Shown here piece by piece: positions 21,661 to 32,857 of a stretch of 64,000 bases of DNA. This DNA is from Tetraselmis striata (lineage: Eukaryota; Chlorophyta; Chlorodendrophyceae; Chlorodendrales; Chlorodendraceae). Location of the stretch: contig VCJN01000584.1 in assembly GCA_006384855.1 (NCBI GenBank), forward strand, positions 1 to 64,000. Reading direction: 5' to 3'. Each line of letters opens with the position of its first letter. The first letter of the stretch is position 1. A model generated the notes under the pieces. That model did not search any database. It was not told the DNA's origin and was given only the letters and a program-made list of their open reading frames with translations. The position numbers and the translations under genes were made by a program.

Positions 21661-21681
21661 TGGGACCCTATTGCGCCTAAT

Positions 21682-21753
21682 GGGGCGGGGGGGGGGGGGG
21701 GGGGGCGGGGGGGGGGGACGGGGGAGGGGGAATGGGGGGGGGGGGGGGGGGGG
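21682..21753. repeat. Cluster of G homopolymer tracts
   Basis: Three long G runs, broken only by C, AC or AAT, fill about 70 bases. Such DNA could form quadruplexes. It is also prone to sequencing and assembly length error. Confidence 0.9.
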
Positions 21754-21889
21754 ATGTGACACTGCGATGCGTTTGTGGATAGGGCTAAGACGCAAACGGG
21801 CGGTAAAGGCGAACGCGGCAGTACATAGTCATATTATTGGCGTATTTTGCCATCTCGGCACAATACACTCGTTTAATATACGTGCTGTT

Positions 21890-21912
21890 TGATATACATA
21901 TATATACATATG

Positions 21913-21943
<31 letters not shown>

Positions 21944-22060
21944 GTGTGTACGGTGCACAACGGTGTTAGTATAGACATCGACGTATATCTACGTTTATAT
22001 GTATATATGTATAGATATGTATAGATATGTTAATGTATAGATATACATATGCTGGCTGCT
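21890..22060. repeat. TA/TATG-rich microsatellite
   Basis: ATATACATATATATACATAT-type sequence continues for about 170 bases with GTATAGATAT variants. A second, shorter stretch of the same type lies at 24393-24452. Confidence 0.85.
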
Positions 22061-22884
22061 GCACACTTGTATATTTCTTAGCACATTCGCTCGAACATCA
22101 ATACATGCAAGTGGCTATAGTGCAATGGGCACCCATTATTAAGTGTTTGAGTATCGTTGTATAGGCCCCGCGTAGGCGCGTACCGTCGTCAAACAATACT
22201 TGAAGCGGTGTATGCCATAAAAGGAAATATTTTCCAAAAAGGAAGGAAACAAGCCCCCCCCCCCCCCCTTGAAATCTCCCAAGGATATCCGCCACCTAAA
22301 ACAACAGACATAATCTGAGTCGCTTAATAACTCACCAGCACACCAAACGGTTTTAATCTATTCTTGCAAGTAGTTTATTTCTTCAACGTCAATACCCGTA
22401 TACTCGCTAGAAGAATGATAAGAACCGCGAACTCTGCGAGGAAACTTAACGCGCTATGACGGAACATGTGATTTTCTATTCTGACCCAAACTTAACTCAA
22501 ATTAATTCGAAGAACATTGCGACCTCGGCAAGCCCTGTGTCACATACTGCCTTATCATCGTCCCCAAGCAAAGCCCCACTCGGTACCCTCCCGATACCTA
22601 CCACAGACAGTTCCAAACGGTTTGCGTCAGTGGAGATGTTTCGCGTCTATGTCCCGTCTGTTATTCGGCATTATACTTGCCGTGGCGCGCTTACCCGTAA
22701 CGTATTATGTGCCAATTTATGAGTACATTACACAGCTAGCTTAAGCATTGCTCGAATCTTTAAAACGATTGATGTGACGGCCGACCATTGTACACGCGCA
22801 GGGAAGTGCCGGCATTGTAGTATACAATAATGCGCTGACTGCGGAAACTACGTACCACCACACTACTACCTGAGTACATTCCTT

Positions 22885-22942
22885 GTTCGCTCGGTTGAGC
22901 GGTCGTCTCGTATGCGAGAGGTCCCGGGATCGATTAGTCTTG
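22885..22942 (+). other. tRNA-like sequence (possible SINE head)
   Basis: GCTCGGTTGAGCGG resembles a tRNA D arm/A box, GTCTCGTATGCGAGAGG an anticodon arm, and GGTCCCGGGATCGATTAG a B box. The acceptor stem does not close, so it is more likely a tRNA-derived SINE head or a pseudogene than a working tRNA. Confidence 0.4.
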
Positions 22943-24180
22943 GTCGCACGGCGCACCCTCACGGTGTTTACAATCGGCAATATAGCGCGCGTACGCTGTC
23001 TCATGTACCCGTACAAGGAACACCCCCATCCCACCCCCGAATAGGCCACTGCAGTGCACACGACGTGAACCAGAGCCTCTAGACCACCACCCATGGGCCC
23101 TTGTGGGCTAGGGGTGGGATATGGGTCGAGTCGTTTGGGATTTGGTGAGGCACGGGTGAAGAATCGTGCGATTCATCCCGTGTCTCACCTCCTCCCGATA
23201 ACTGTATTTTCGCTATTTTTAAATATTATCACAGCTACCCGTCGCTCCATCGGCTCCCGGTGCACCTACAAGCAGACAAATCGACAAATATCGGTATGTA
23301 TCACTAGCATATGGGTATAGTGGCCTTCGGCAGGCGTAGGTAGATGGGTGGCACGTCGATCACTCATCTCCGGGTGGTGGTTGGCCGGCCCCCGCCCATT
23401 CAGCCCGTTTATCTAACCTCGGCTCAAAAATATGGGGGGAGATGGGGCACCGCGCACTGACCACCTCATGGGACACTCATGGGCTCTACCGCACCCCTAG
23501 AAGCTAGACCATGGGACGGTACATGTGCGGCGGGCTAAATAGTTAGCTACATGTGGCAGGCGATGCCAATGCGGGAGGGGGTCGAGAGCGCGGAAAATCC
23601 GGGTCGGTCGGGCCCATCGGCCTGGCATCGATTGAGATTGACCGAAAACTGACCGCCAGCAGACGTCACCCCTGCATATGGGCCCCTATTAGTGCTTATA
23701 CGATCGATGTGCAGAGAGCTACCTCAGCCGCCCCCACGGGAGGGGTTGAGGCCGGGGTGTATTTCCGAAAACGCGGGTTCCAAGATCGGACGGCACATGG
23801 GGCACCGTCTTTGTAGCCCCCAACCTCTAGCTCAAATTTTCTATAGCATCCCTATGAGGCAGGCTATGGAACTATTCTATTTCCATGGCAGGTGGTGCCC
23901 GTTCGGCTCGGGCATGAGGCTGTGAACATCGCCCCCCTGCTCCGTGAGCCGAACAGGCACTGCCCGTCCGCGGCTGTGGCCGACAGCAAGAGGCCGTTTT
24001 CGCGCACTCCTACGCAGCACACGAGCGGAATATACCGGGAAACAAGCGATAAATACAATACTCTATTATATAGTACTGAACAACGTACCGCGAAATGTAT
24101 ATTTCGCTATATCTCTGATTAGGCACCCGATGGGTGCGCCGTGCGATGTATTTTGGCAGTATCGTCCCGGCGTGTCTTAA

Positions 24181-24240
24181 GTTTACCCGGTTGATGCATT
24201 AGCCCTTCGGGGTTCGAATGAGGCAAAGGTCTAAGGGCTA
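24181..24240 (+). repeat. Dispersed repeat, copy 1 (partner at 39482-39547, -)
   Basis: GTTTACCCGGTTGAT, GCCCTTCGGGGTTCGAATGA and GGCAA match the complement of 39482-39547, with a small length difference in the middle. GGTTCGAATG resembles a tRNA B box, so this too may be part of a SINE. Confidence 0.5.
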
Positions 24241-25850
24241 TGCCAGACCTATGACTGCAGTTGGCGCAAGAGGTCAAGTGTTGGGGCGGCTTCGGCCGAT
24301 GTCCCGGGGCGAACTTTACTTTATTGTACTTCATTTTACCATCTGAGTATTGCGCGGAGCCGCGGACTAATCATGCAGCAAATGGAAACGCATGCATATA
24401 TATGTATATATCCAGTCCTGTGTATATATATGTATATATGTATATACATATCAGAATTAAAAGGATTCATGGGCCACGGATTCATTGGCTACGGTTCTAC
24501 AGCAGCCCACAAAAGTCTCTGCGTAATATTTTTATGGGTATGATTTGGGTTTCGTCGCTTCTAGTCGGTAAACCCACGCATAGTGTACGCCGTTGCAGCC
24601 ATTGCGAGGATAACCATGAAAGAGCGTGCACGTGGTGTGCTAGGGCCAATGCGACGTTGCGCGTGGCGCGCGCGTCGCATGTTATCCGGCACTACCAGTG
24701 TAACAAGTGTTGCACGGCCAGGCTGTGAACGGTTTAAGCGCACGGCACGCCGACATTTGGACAAAATGAACCGTGTTTTTCTCCCATTATGGTCGCCGAG
24801 ATACATGTGTTGGCCACCTACCCCATGCCGCGCGGCGCATGGTTTGGAGTCTATGGTCATCTAGCGGGTTGCATGCGACATTCGCAAACTGTTTGTTCGC
24901 CCTGCAAGAAGCAGTTTTATTGCAATCACGTCTTAATTCATAACACTTCGGGGCTTTCCAACACACAAATTTACACCCCAATCTGGTAAAACGCCGAAAT
25001 GTTATGGCATGTCAAAGTTACCCCCCTATTCTGGTATATATCCCAGCTAGCCCACTCACTGTGAGTGGGGGCGCATGATGGGGGCATATAATGTGCCCTT
25101 CCACGCAAGCTCCCAGGCGCGAGGACCCCTTGGATAGGTCTCCATGTCGCGCGAACCCCGTCATCATTTTGGTTTTTCCCCCTGGATGTTTGGTGACATG
25201 TTTGACAACATGCGCGCAGACCTGTTGTCCAGCAATTGCGACATTGTTGTCGAGGGGGTCAACCCGCGTTTAGCCTACGCTGCGGGCGGTATAAGCATGC
25301 ACCTATGGAATCGAAGGCACTTTATGTGTGCTACTTTCGCCACTGGCGTGGCGCGGCGCGGCCAACGGCGCGTATATTGCAGCTTGGAAAGTTGTGGGAT
25401 GATTGGCCTCGCTCATCACGACGACGGGATTAGTGGCACACTCTCATGTAAATGTCATGCATTGCATCATCGTTATCGTGCATGGATTGGCCTCAATCTC
25501 GGTCGTCTTACAGCGCATGCATACGTCCACCCACCACCGGCAGCGCGCGGGCATATGCAAAGGATGGTAGCTACGACGCCAACAAGTTGCTCCCATTCAT
25601 CGGCCGTTTTTCTGTGGTTTTAGCCAAGTGCCAAGCAATGCCATTGCCGAAGAACATTTCTAAAGTGCGATAACCGGGAGAAACGGCTGCCTCCTTGGCA
25701 TGGATAGGAGGCTTACATATACTGCATTACAAGGTTCAATGGCCCCGCTGCCCCATGGATTGGGCACCGATGCTAGGATACGTGCGGATTTCTATGTGCA
25801 AAGAATTATGTGGACTGGTGTACCACATTACGCAAACATCACTCTAAACT
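24241..25850. other. No recognisable gene; Cys/His-rich unassigned frames
   Basis: Frames at 24261-24728 (CSHCEDNHERACTWCARANA) and 25144-25623 contain paired Cys and His that could bind zinc, but neither matches a family I know. Both may be the upstream part of the decayed LINE that follows. Confidence 0.3.
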
Positions 25851-25859
25851 CCCAATTGA

Positions 25860-26806
25860 CGCGAAAGGGCATATACAAGCACGGTGTATGTAAACTTCGA
25901 AGGCGTCCTCGACTCAACGGATCACGAGAATGTACTTTTCAGATTGGACCATGACAGACATGGGCATGCCCAAGGAGTACATCGCCGTATCATGAGCGCC
26001 CATCATAAAAGACCACCTCCCGTCAGTGGAAGTGACAAACGCTGGCCGCCGGCACTGCACCCACTGCCGACTCGTCCTAGCCGGAGGCGGAGTTTGGAAC
26101 TGCCGGTCACGGGGTGCCGCAATGTCGTCCACCCCCATGCGTCACCACTACGGATGCCAAGTGTGCCAAGTGCGTTCTTAAGAACAACCAGAACGACGCC
26201 ACCCACATGTTTGAGGTACAACGAGAACCAGCCATGCAACTAGCCGAAACCATTATGGACATCGCGTCCGGGCCGCACGCGCTAAATGAATGCCATCGCA
26301 TTCGTGCCATACTCGAGACCCCAGTAGGGTCCAGCGAGGAAGAGAAGTTATATAAATCAAACTTGTTACCTCTAACCCGGATTTGGACTCCATGCCCACC
26401 GGGGGATTCTACTTCAGCATCATGGACGACTACAAACAAGTGCTACACAAGCCCGACGGCAAGGCCTCCCATACGTTCGATCGCCAGAGAGTCGAGCACA
26501 TATATATACTTTCTCTTCCCCCCGGACCAAATATAATAGACAAGACGTTCGTAGCGGAGGTCTACGCACGAAAGAATAGCATACCCCCCAGCGCCGCTGC
26601 AATCCGCCTCTGTAGAAAACTTCAAAGACACTCAATCAGATGGCTACATGCACTTCTGCGCATATCCCAACAGTCCCTCAAACCTACCATGTCCAAACCC
26701 AGTACCTCCCACAACTCTACCTCACACACCCACCATTAATATCCCGAAGATCACCATACACGACACCTTGGTACGTCAAGGGAGGGGGGGGGGGGGGCAG
26801 CATCAA
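25860..26806 (+). mobile_element. Decayed LINE with an RT trace, left part (tail-family driver candidate)
   Basis: VYVNFEGVLDSTDHENVLF (25884-25940) resembles RT motif A of non-LTR elements (F/V-x-D-F-x-x-A-F-D-S), with Asn in place of the first catalytic Asp. It is followed in another frame by MTDMGMPKEYIAV. Cys/His-rich text follows at ~26040-26200. Sequence identity at the target duplication shows that this element continues at 30228 beyond the element X insertion and ends there in a (CAATTT)n tail. It is badly decayed. The RT assignment rests on one short motif. Confidence 0.4.
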
Positions 26807-26817
26807 GCGGCATGGAA
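26807..26817. repeat. Target-site duplication GCGGCATGGAA (one side of element X copy 2)
   Basis: The same 11 bases occur at 30217-30227, exactly at the other end of the element. This fixes both ends of copy 2 and shows that it inserted by a staggered cut. Confidence 0.85.
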
Positions 26818-29800
26818 ATTGAAATTGAAATTGATTACAACTGCTAGTCTGCTACGTCCACTGGCCCAGACTGAGTTGTTCATAGGACATGCTATCTCTA
26901 ACCATGGTAGGAAACATTAGGTGTAATTACAACTCATGCTAACGGCCTTCCTCCAGTGTGCCCAAGCCCCTCCCTCCTGCGGGCTGAAGCTAGGACAACA
27001 GCGCCCCCCTGCTGTCCCTACCTAAGTCAGGTCTATCCAATCCAGAGCTCAGCATGCAAGCTTAGGCAGCCGAAGCGTCCCGCCTGCAGCTGCCAAGGTG
27101 TGATGGGGGAAGGGGGCTGACCGGAATAGCTATGTGGTGCTCAGTTTTTATCCACCGCTGAGCCGGCTAGTATGATTGGTGGGGGCTGCGGTGCCCTCCG
27201 ACATGTAATTGGGTAGGTGTCGTCTGTGGTGGCTGTGGGAATCGGCGGTGTGTGTTCTGTGTGTGTGGTGGGTTTCCGGGTGTGTGCGTGGTGGTGTATG
27301 AGCTGCACCGGGCACATGGTTAGTGGTGGGCGGTGGTCTTGAGTCAGCCGGCTTGGTTGTTGCTGCAACGGCTCGCTCAGTTGCTTATTGGTGCGAGATG
27401 TTGGACGGGTGGGCTGCATCATCGCATGTCATCCACTCGCTGTCTGAGCTGCGGGTGCCAGAGAGGCGTGGCTTGTTCCTGCTGCGGTTGCGGGGGGCGC
27501 CGTCCGAGCGGCTGCGGCCCATGGGCTGCTGCTTCTTGATCTTAGCTGTTGTGGCTGCCTTGCCCTTGTCTGTTGGGGTGGGCTAGCTGGGGTGACGCTC
27601 CAGCTGGATGGGGATGCGCTGTGGTTTGTGCAGTTGGTGGGACTCCGCTGTGAGGCTTGCCAGGGTTGGCTGCTATTGCGGGTTTGCTGGCAGGAGAGGA
27701 CTGGGCGAGCAGCTGTGTGGCTGCGGTGGTGAGATGGTGGAGTTCAGCCAGTCTTTCTGTGGTGCCGCTGGGTGCGCCCTCCCTGAATGTGCAGGGTATT
27801 GTTGTGCGCTTGGGGGAATCAAGGGGTGTGTCAGCCGTGCCTGGTGTCTCCGCTGCCTGGCCCTGGGTGGTGTCCACCTCCATGGCGCTGTCGTTCTTCT
27901 CGTAGTTGAGTTCCAGCTCCTCCTGGTCATCCGCCCATGCTTCCGGGATGGCAGTTGCCACTGGGGCTGTGGATCTAGGTGTACGGGCTGGAGGGGCTGC
28001 TCCGGGGGCGCTCTGTTGCTGCTCCGCCCTTGTCGATGGCTGCTACTGCGTCTGCGACCGCTCCGCGCCTCGGTGGTACGTGCTCGAACCCAGGGGGGGA
28101 GCGTCTCGGACCTGGGTTGTGGTATGGACTGCTCGGGTCGCTGGAAGTGGCTGTTGGACTGGGTCGGCTGGTGGTTGGGCTGGCGATGTGTCGGCACGGC
28201 GCCTCTCGGTTGGTGCCGGGGCTGGCGCGGCCTTGATCTTCCCGCACGCTGTCGACACGGTCTTGCGCCACTGGTCAGTTCTGTCGGTGCTGCGGGTGCC
28301 ACCGATGATGTTGTGGTGGTGGGCGGTCAGCTGCAGGGTGAGGGTGTAGATTGGGCGTCCGGTGGCTCGCAGGGCGAGGGCCGCTGGGTCGGTCTTCCGG
28401 GCCTTCTTTCGCAGGCCTATCGTTGCGCGTCGGATCTGGTTGTGACCCGTGTTGTCTCCTAGTTCCCCCGCCTCCCGGATCGTCTGACTGAAGGGGAGGA
28501 TGAGCAGCTCCGAGGGGTCGAACTCGGACTCAGTGAGGTAGATGACGATGGTGCGGAGGCGTATCGCCCGCAGTAGCGCGATAGGCAGGGGAGGTGAGGG
28601 CCACTGCCAGGCGCAAGGTGTCCGCGAACTCCTTGTCTTCTTTGCCGAGGGAGATGGCGCAGAGGTTGTCGTCTCCCACGCGCAAAAGTGTCGGCTCGGA
28701 GTGATGGAGGTACATCTCGACGCCGGCAGCTGTCATGGTGTCCGTCAGCCACTGAGCGTGTTGCAGCTCCGGGGGTGTGTTGGTGCGCTTGCTGATGGTA
28801 GTTGCGATGGTCTCTGCCAGCTGCTCCACCGTCGGCAGCTCTAGATTGGCCAGGGGGCCGGTGCATATCGCTCTGGCCGTCAGTGCGCAGCAGAAGAACT
28901 GCTTGAATAGCGCCGGGGGCAGTACTCCTGGGAGTGGGGTGGTTGGCTGGTCCTCTCGGTCCTCGCTTTGTTCTACTGTGACTTGGATCACTACTCGGCT
29001 CTGCGACTGGCCGCCAAACGGCAGCGCTAGTACTGCATCGCGGCACACGTCCTGGAGTAGGCGCGCCGTTTCACGATCGAGGAGTTTGAGGCGCACCGAG
29101 TCGGCTGAGCGGCGGGCTTTCCATACCTCGCGGACCTCCAGGAGGGCTAGTAGTGTGCGGGTCGGGGGGCAGATGTCGGCGTCGTCCGCGTCTGTGTCGG
29201 CCTCGTATTCGGCCTAGGCGCTCACTCCAGCGAGTGCCAGGGCGTTTGTTGGTGTCGCCGCCGGTTGGTCTGTCGCCGCTTCGCTCGGCGGGGGTTGGTC
29301 GTACGCTGGGCGGAGGCCCTTTGCCAGGCGCAGCCACATATCGGCCTCTGTGATACCTCTGAACGCGGGGGGGTGAAGCCACACCTGGTGTACCGGCCGC
29401 TCGATGTCGTCGAGGTGTGGAGCTCCGAGCAGGCGGGTGGAGCAGCCGCGGCCATGGCGGTCGAGGATCGCTGTGCCCTTTCCTGTCCATTGGGTATGTA
29501 GAACGCTCACGGCTGTTTCTCTGCGGGCCAGCCGTAGGATATCGGACCAGGTGGTGGTGGGGAGCCTAATGCCGCTCGGTGCAGCGGGTCGGCGGCGATG
29601 GGTTTGGGGGGGGCGGCGAGTCACCACTCTGACGGCTGCTGGTAGTATTTGAACTCCGATTTTGGGGCTGAGGGTGCGGATCAGGTTCGTCACAGTCCGG
29701 CCGCTCGACTCCTCGTCCATAGCTTGGTGCTGGGCCACCAGATCGCCGAGCAGTAGGGCCACATGGGGGCATCGTCCGTGCCGGCGGGGAGGCCGGTGAG

Positions 29801-30216
29801 AAGTAGGTGGGATGGGCATTGCAGCACGCGTATGTGGCGGCGGGTCGCTGGTGGGAGTTGGGTGCCTGCGAATTTTTTTGCAGTCACGACCGTGCGGATC
29901 GCTGGCTGTTGCACTCTACCGCCTCGTAGCGCGGCCAGAAAGGTGCCGGCCCCGGCGTCATGTTGCTCCTCAGATCTGCCGGTGTCCATGCTCGCTATGG
30001 TGGTGTCCTCCTGGAGGGCATGCTCTTCACGCCACTGTGGGCGCAGACCGGCAGTTGGCATGGTGGTGGGTCGTCCGGTCGTCGGACGGTCCACCGTTTC
30101 GCAGGAGGATCACGCTACTAGTACCAGCGCAGTAGCCGCGCCGGCTCGCCCGAATTTAGTCTATACGCAGTACTTCGCCATGCATGTGTTAAGGGCCGGG
30201 TGGAAAGTGAGAAGTT
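26818..30216 (-). mobile_element. Element X copy 2: complete 3.4-kb ORF1-only LINE-like element
   Basis: On the minus strand it starts AACTTCTCACTTTCC at 30216 and ends with the shared tail TTGTAATCAATTTCAATTTC at 26818, between 11-bp duplications. It matches copy 1 throughout but lacks the DNA transposon. The interior encodes one long ORF1-like protein in several frames and no RT, endonuclease or RNase H. It is therefore either non-autonomous or uses a replication protein that I cannot recognise. It sits inside the decayed LINE of 25860-30396. Confidence 0.75.
27420..30094 (-). CDS. Element X ORF1-like protein, copy 2 (broken)
   Basis: Blocks in order on the minus strand: EQHDAGAGTFLAALRGGRVQ; SVLHTQWTGKGTAILDRHGR and DDIERPVHQVWLHPPAFRGI (~29500-29340); MRLKLLDRETARLLQDVCRD with PFGGQSQSRVVIQVTVEQSE and PTLLRVGDDNLCAISLGKED (29096-28560); a Pro-rich linker; DDQEELELNYEKNDSAMEVD (~27930); FREGAPSGTTERLAELHHL; and a Lys/Arg/Ser-rich end. 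The order equals copy 1. Several frame changes show that this copy is not intact. The full protein would be roughly 900 residues. Not recognised; likely a nucleic-acid-binding ORF1. Confidence 0.5.
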
Positions 30217-30227
30217 GCGGCATGGAA

Positions 30228-30396
30228 GGGGGAGGGGCGCGGAGGAACATGAGGAAGGCCGGAAGCTGCATCCGTAATCCCTAGGGTTCCCACAACGGTT
30301 CGATGAAGCAAATCCTAAAAGCAACTTGGCCTAGTCAGTGGAGAGCAGCAAGTCAGCACGTTGTAATTCTATTCAATTTCAATTCAATTTCAATTT
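30228..30396 (+). mobile_element. Right part and 3' tail of the decayed LINE (tail family, copy D)
   Basis: GGGGGAGGGGCGCGGAGGAAC ... GAGGAAGGCCGGAAGC ... GTCAGTGGAGAGCAGC ... TTGTAAT followed by CAATTT-type units is the tail family in plus orientation. It continues the element interrupted at 26806. Confidence 0.6.
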
Positions 30397-31588
30397 AAGC
30401 GGGTGCAGGGCCTCCGGACCCCAAGGATGCGACTCTAGCGTAGAGAAGGTTGTGTGTGCGAGTGCGGGACAATCGGGCGACGGCTTCCACCACAAGGTGT
30501 TTTTCGAAATTCTACCTCCGGAGAGGTGTTTCAGCCGGACAGGTCCTCTGGGGTACGGGCTTTGGCCGGGAGGGAAGTTGCCGGGATAGGAACTCGTGTT
30601 TTTGGGAGGGGTGGGGTGGGTGGGGGGGGGGGGGGGGGCAGCTTTTTCAGGAGGTCGGTGTGGGACTTTGCACAACTCGTTCCTCCTTGAACGCGGGGCT
30701 GCGGCCTCGAAGGGGGGGTGTCCCGCCGCATGCGGTAATCTTCTTCTTGGTGACGACGACCTAGTGTGCACGTTTGATTGTGATGCGTGTGGAGGGGTCC
30801 GCCGCGGGGGCCGTACCGGGTGGAGGGCTATGCCGGGCGCAAGATTATGTGGCTTGGCCCACCGCATGTGGGTGATGTTCGGGGCCATGTTTGTTGCTTC
30901 GGCCCGAGGCCTGGGCCCGGCCGCCTCCGTTGGGTCCGTGGCCCAAGCCGAGCCCCCTCGGCCACGTGTTGTCGGGAAACGGTTTACGCCCGAGGCGTCC
31001 TGGCGGGCGGAAGGTTATAATTTCTCTGGTGCGCGACCGGGGTGGACGGCGGTCCAACCCGAGAATAGCATTTGTTCCATCGCTGCCCAAAACAATGAAT
31101 TGGGTGCGTGCGGTATCGGTGGTGTCTAGGCGGGTATACGCCACGAGGCGGCCGCCTCCCTTGGAGTTCATGAAGACGACGTCAACGAAGCGGAGGCCTT
31201 CGCCGTGGCCAGCGATGGCGTCGAGCAGCCAAGGTGGCGAGGCGGAGACGACGGGTCTGCGTCACAAAGATCACCGCCAACGGGGAGGTGACATATATCG
31301 CAATCTGCATCGTCCCTTGTTCGTTAGACATGGATCATCGTGAGATGGCGGATTCGCCGGATTGTCATTTGTAGAGCTCCAGCTCGGCCGGGTACTTTGT
31401 GGGGTCAACGCCGGCCACCTGCAGCCCTTCCGTGAGGAGGGTCATGTGAGGGTCGCCGGATGGAAGCTCTGCAAGACGGCGGTGGAGGGAATCGACGACG
31501 GCCTCCGAGATCTTAGCTGGCAGGGGAAGGGGGGTCGAGGGGGTTGAAGTGGCCATCGATGACCCAACGGAAGAAGTCGTCACTGACA
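30397..31588. other. No recognised gene; possible coding remnant on the minus strand
   Basis: A G-rich stretch (30618-30638) is followed by overlapping frames. On the minus strand around 31180-31060 the text GEGLRFVDVVFMNSKGGGRL and AYTRLDTTDTARTQFIVLGS looks protein-like but matches no family I know, and 31365-31589 (-) gives a 74-codon acidic/Leu-rich frame. It may be ORF1 of the old LINE whose RT remnant follows. Confidence 0.3.
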
Positions 31589-31589
31589 A

Positions 31590-31705
31590 GCTTGGGACAC
31601 TTCACACCCGTAAGTTGAAACCGGTATTCCACATTTTTGAACGACAGACACACGCGCATTCATCATAGGAATTATGTCCCGTCGACCGACGACTAATATA
31701 CCGAA
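31590..31705 (-). mobile_element. Old LINE fragment, piece 1 (RT C-terminal region)
   Basis: The minus strand reads GRRDIIPMMNARVSVVQKCG ... STYGCEV, clearly related to GGRDIIPINVRVSVFKTCVL ... LTYGCEV in the LINE at 32858. It is interrupted by the 31706-32374 insertion and resumes at 32375. Confidence 0.75.
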
Positions 31706-32374
31706 AACAGTATAATCCACCACCATCCTCCCTCCGCCGCCTCCACACCCGGTTGGAGATATGGGGGCGGGGCTCGTGCACGGATGGCTCCTTGGTAGCC
31801 TTGGCCCCGCCCGTGCTGCCACTGCCGCGGAGGAGCAGTGCGAGTTGGACACCGGCGTCTCATGTCGTTGCTTGTCCGGTCTACTCTCCGTTCGCTGTTC
31901 CTTGAGCACCCTCTCCCTTACTGTCTTGTTGTCGCTTCCACATCAAATTCGGCATGGTGCCGCTATTGGAGTGGCCCGGGATGTTGTGTTGGGGACGAAA
32001 TTCTACGTTCGGCGGAAGGGGATGCGACCGTGCTGGCGGCGGATTTGGCGTTGGGCGGCCTGTGTCGGTTCCCCGCCCGTGGCGCCCCGTTATGGGTTGA
32101 ACCCCCCCACTTCCGCTCCTTGCTGTGAGACCTCTTAGAAGCTCCTTTCCCGTCGGCGCCTCAATCTCACATTCGGCCTAGTACCGCTATTGGAGTGGCC
32201 CGGGGTTGTGTGCTGGGGAGAGCGGCCCTACTGCGTGGAGCGCCGGCTTGCGGCTGGCGATGCTTGGTCGGTGGCTGCCATGGCGGTGCCTGCCTCTGGT
32301 GGCCCGTAGCTGGATTTCCTTCTGGATTTCTATATGGAATTCTTGAATGTTACAGCTAGCACATGTAATCACAG
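31706..32374. mobile_element. ~0.67-kb insertion in the old LINE, 9-bp target duplication
   Basis: TATACCGAA at 31697-31705 and 32375-32383 flanks the insertion, and the LINE sequence is colinear on both sides with 33805-34090. No long inverted ends were found. An internal direct repeat (CCGCTATTGGAGTGGCCCGG at ~31964 and ~32193) is present. A 9-bp duplication suits a Mutator-type or a short retroposon insertion. Class undetermined. Confidence 0.5.
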
Positions 32375-32607
32375 TATACCGAATCGAGCGCCTGAATTGC
32401 GCGCGCGCATACCCTTTGCCCGTCGTCTACTACTACGTGCCGCATACCCAAATCCGAATATTAATGACCGTACCGAAAACCCATACCCATACCGAAGACC
32501 TATTTGAATACCTGTACCCAAATACCCATACCCTGTATTCATTTATAACGGGTACCGCCCCCCCGCCCCCCCCCCCAGCAAATCTGCCATCACTTGCTCC
32601 TGCTGGT
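32375..32607 (-). mobile_element. Old LINE fragment, piece 2
   Basis: ACCGAATCGAGCGCCTGAAT ... TCGTCTACTACTACGTGCCG ... TTCATTTATAACGGGTACCG matches 33923-34090 of the intact LINE with many changes and small expansions of ACCCATACC-type repeats. It abuts the poly(A) end of the younger LINE. Confidence 0.7.
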
Positions 32608-32857
32608 TTTTTTTTTTCGCCCCCGGGACAGGACTGGCACCAGTGAAACCCTTGCAGCGTCTCTACGACGGCCGTTTAGGCAGCAATCCAGTTACGGAAA
32701 GCCCTGGGTAGGCGACGCTCCGTTATAGTCATCAAGCAAATTGCCGAAGCATTTCACAAGACTAATTGGAGGCCAGTGACGGAATTTCCAACACTGTTGG
32801 ATCACCGTCTAAAACACTGCCATCAAAATACCCGGCACTGACCACGAAAGGTCCGCC

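Noticed and set aside
26807-30396. 5' inversion of a single LINE (twin priming) to explain head-to-head tails
   Set aside because: Copy 2 of element X has its own tail and an 11-bp duplication at both ends, so it is an independent insertion into the other element.
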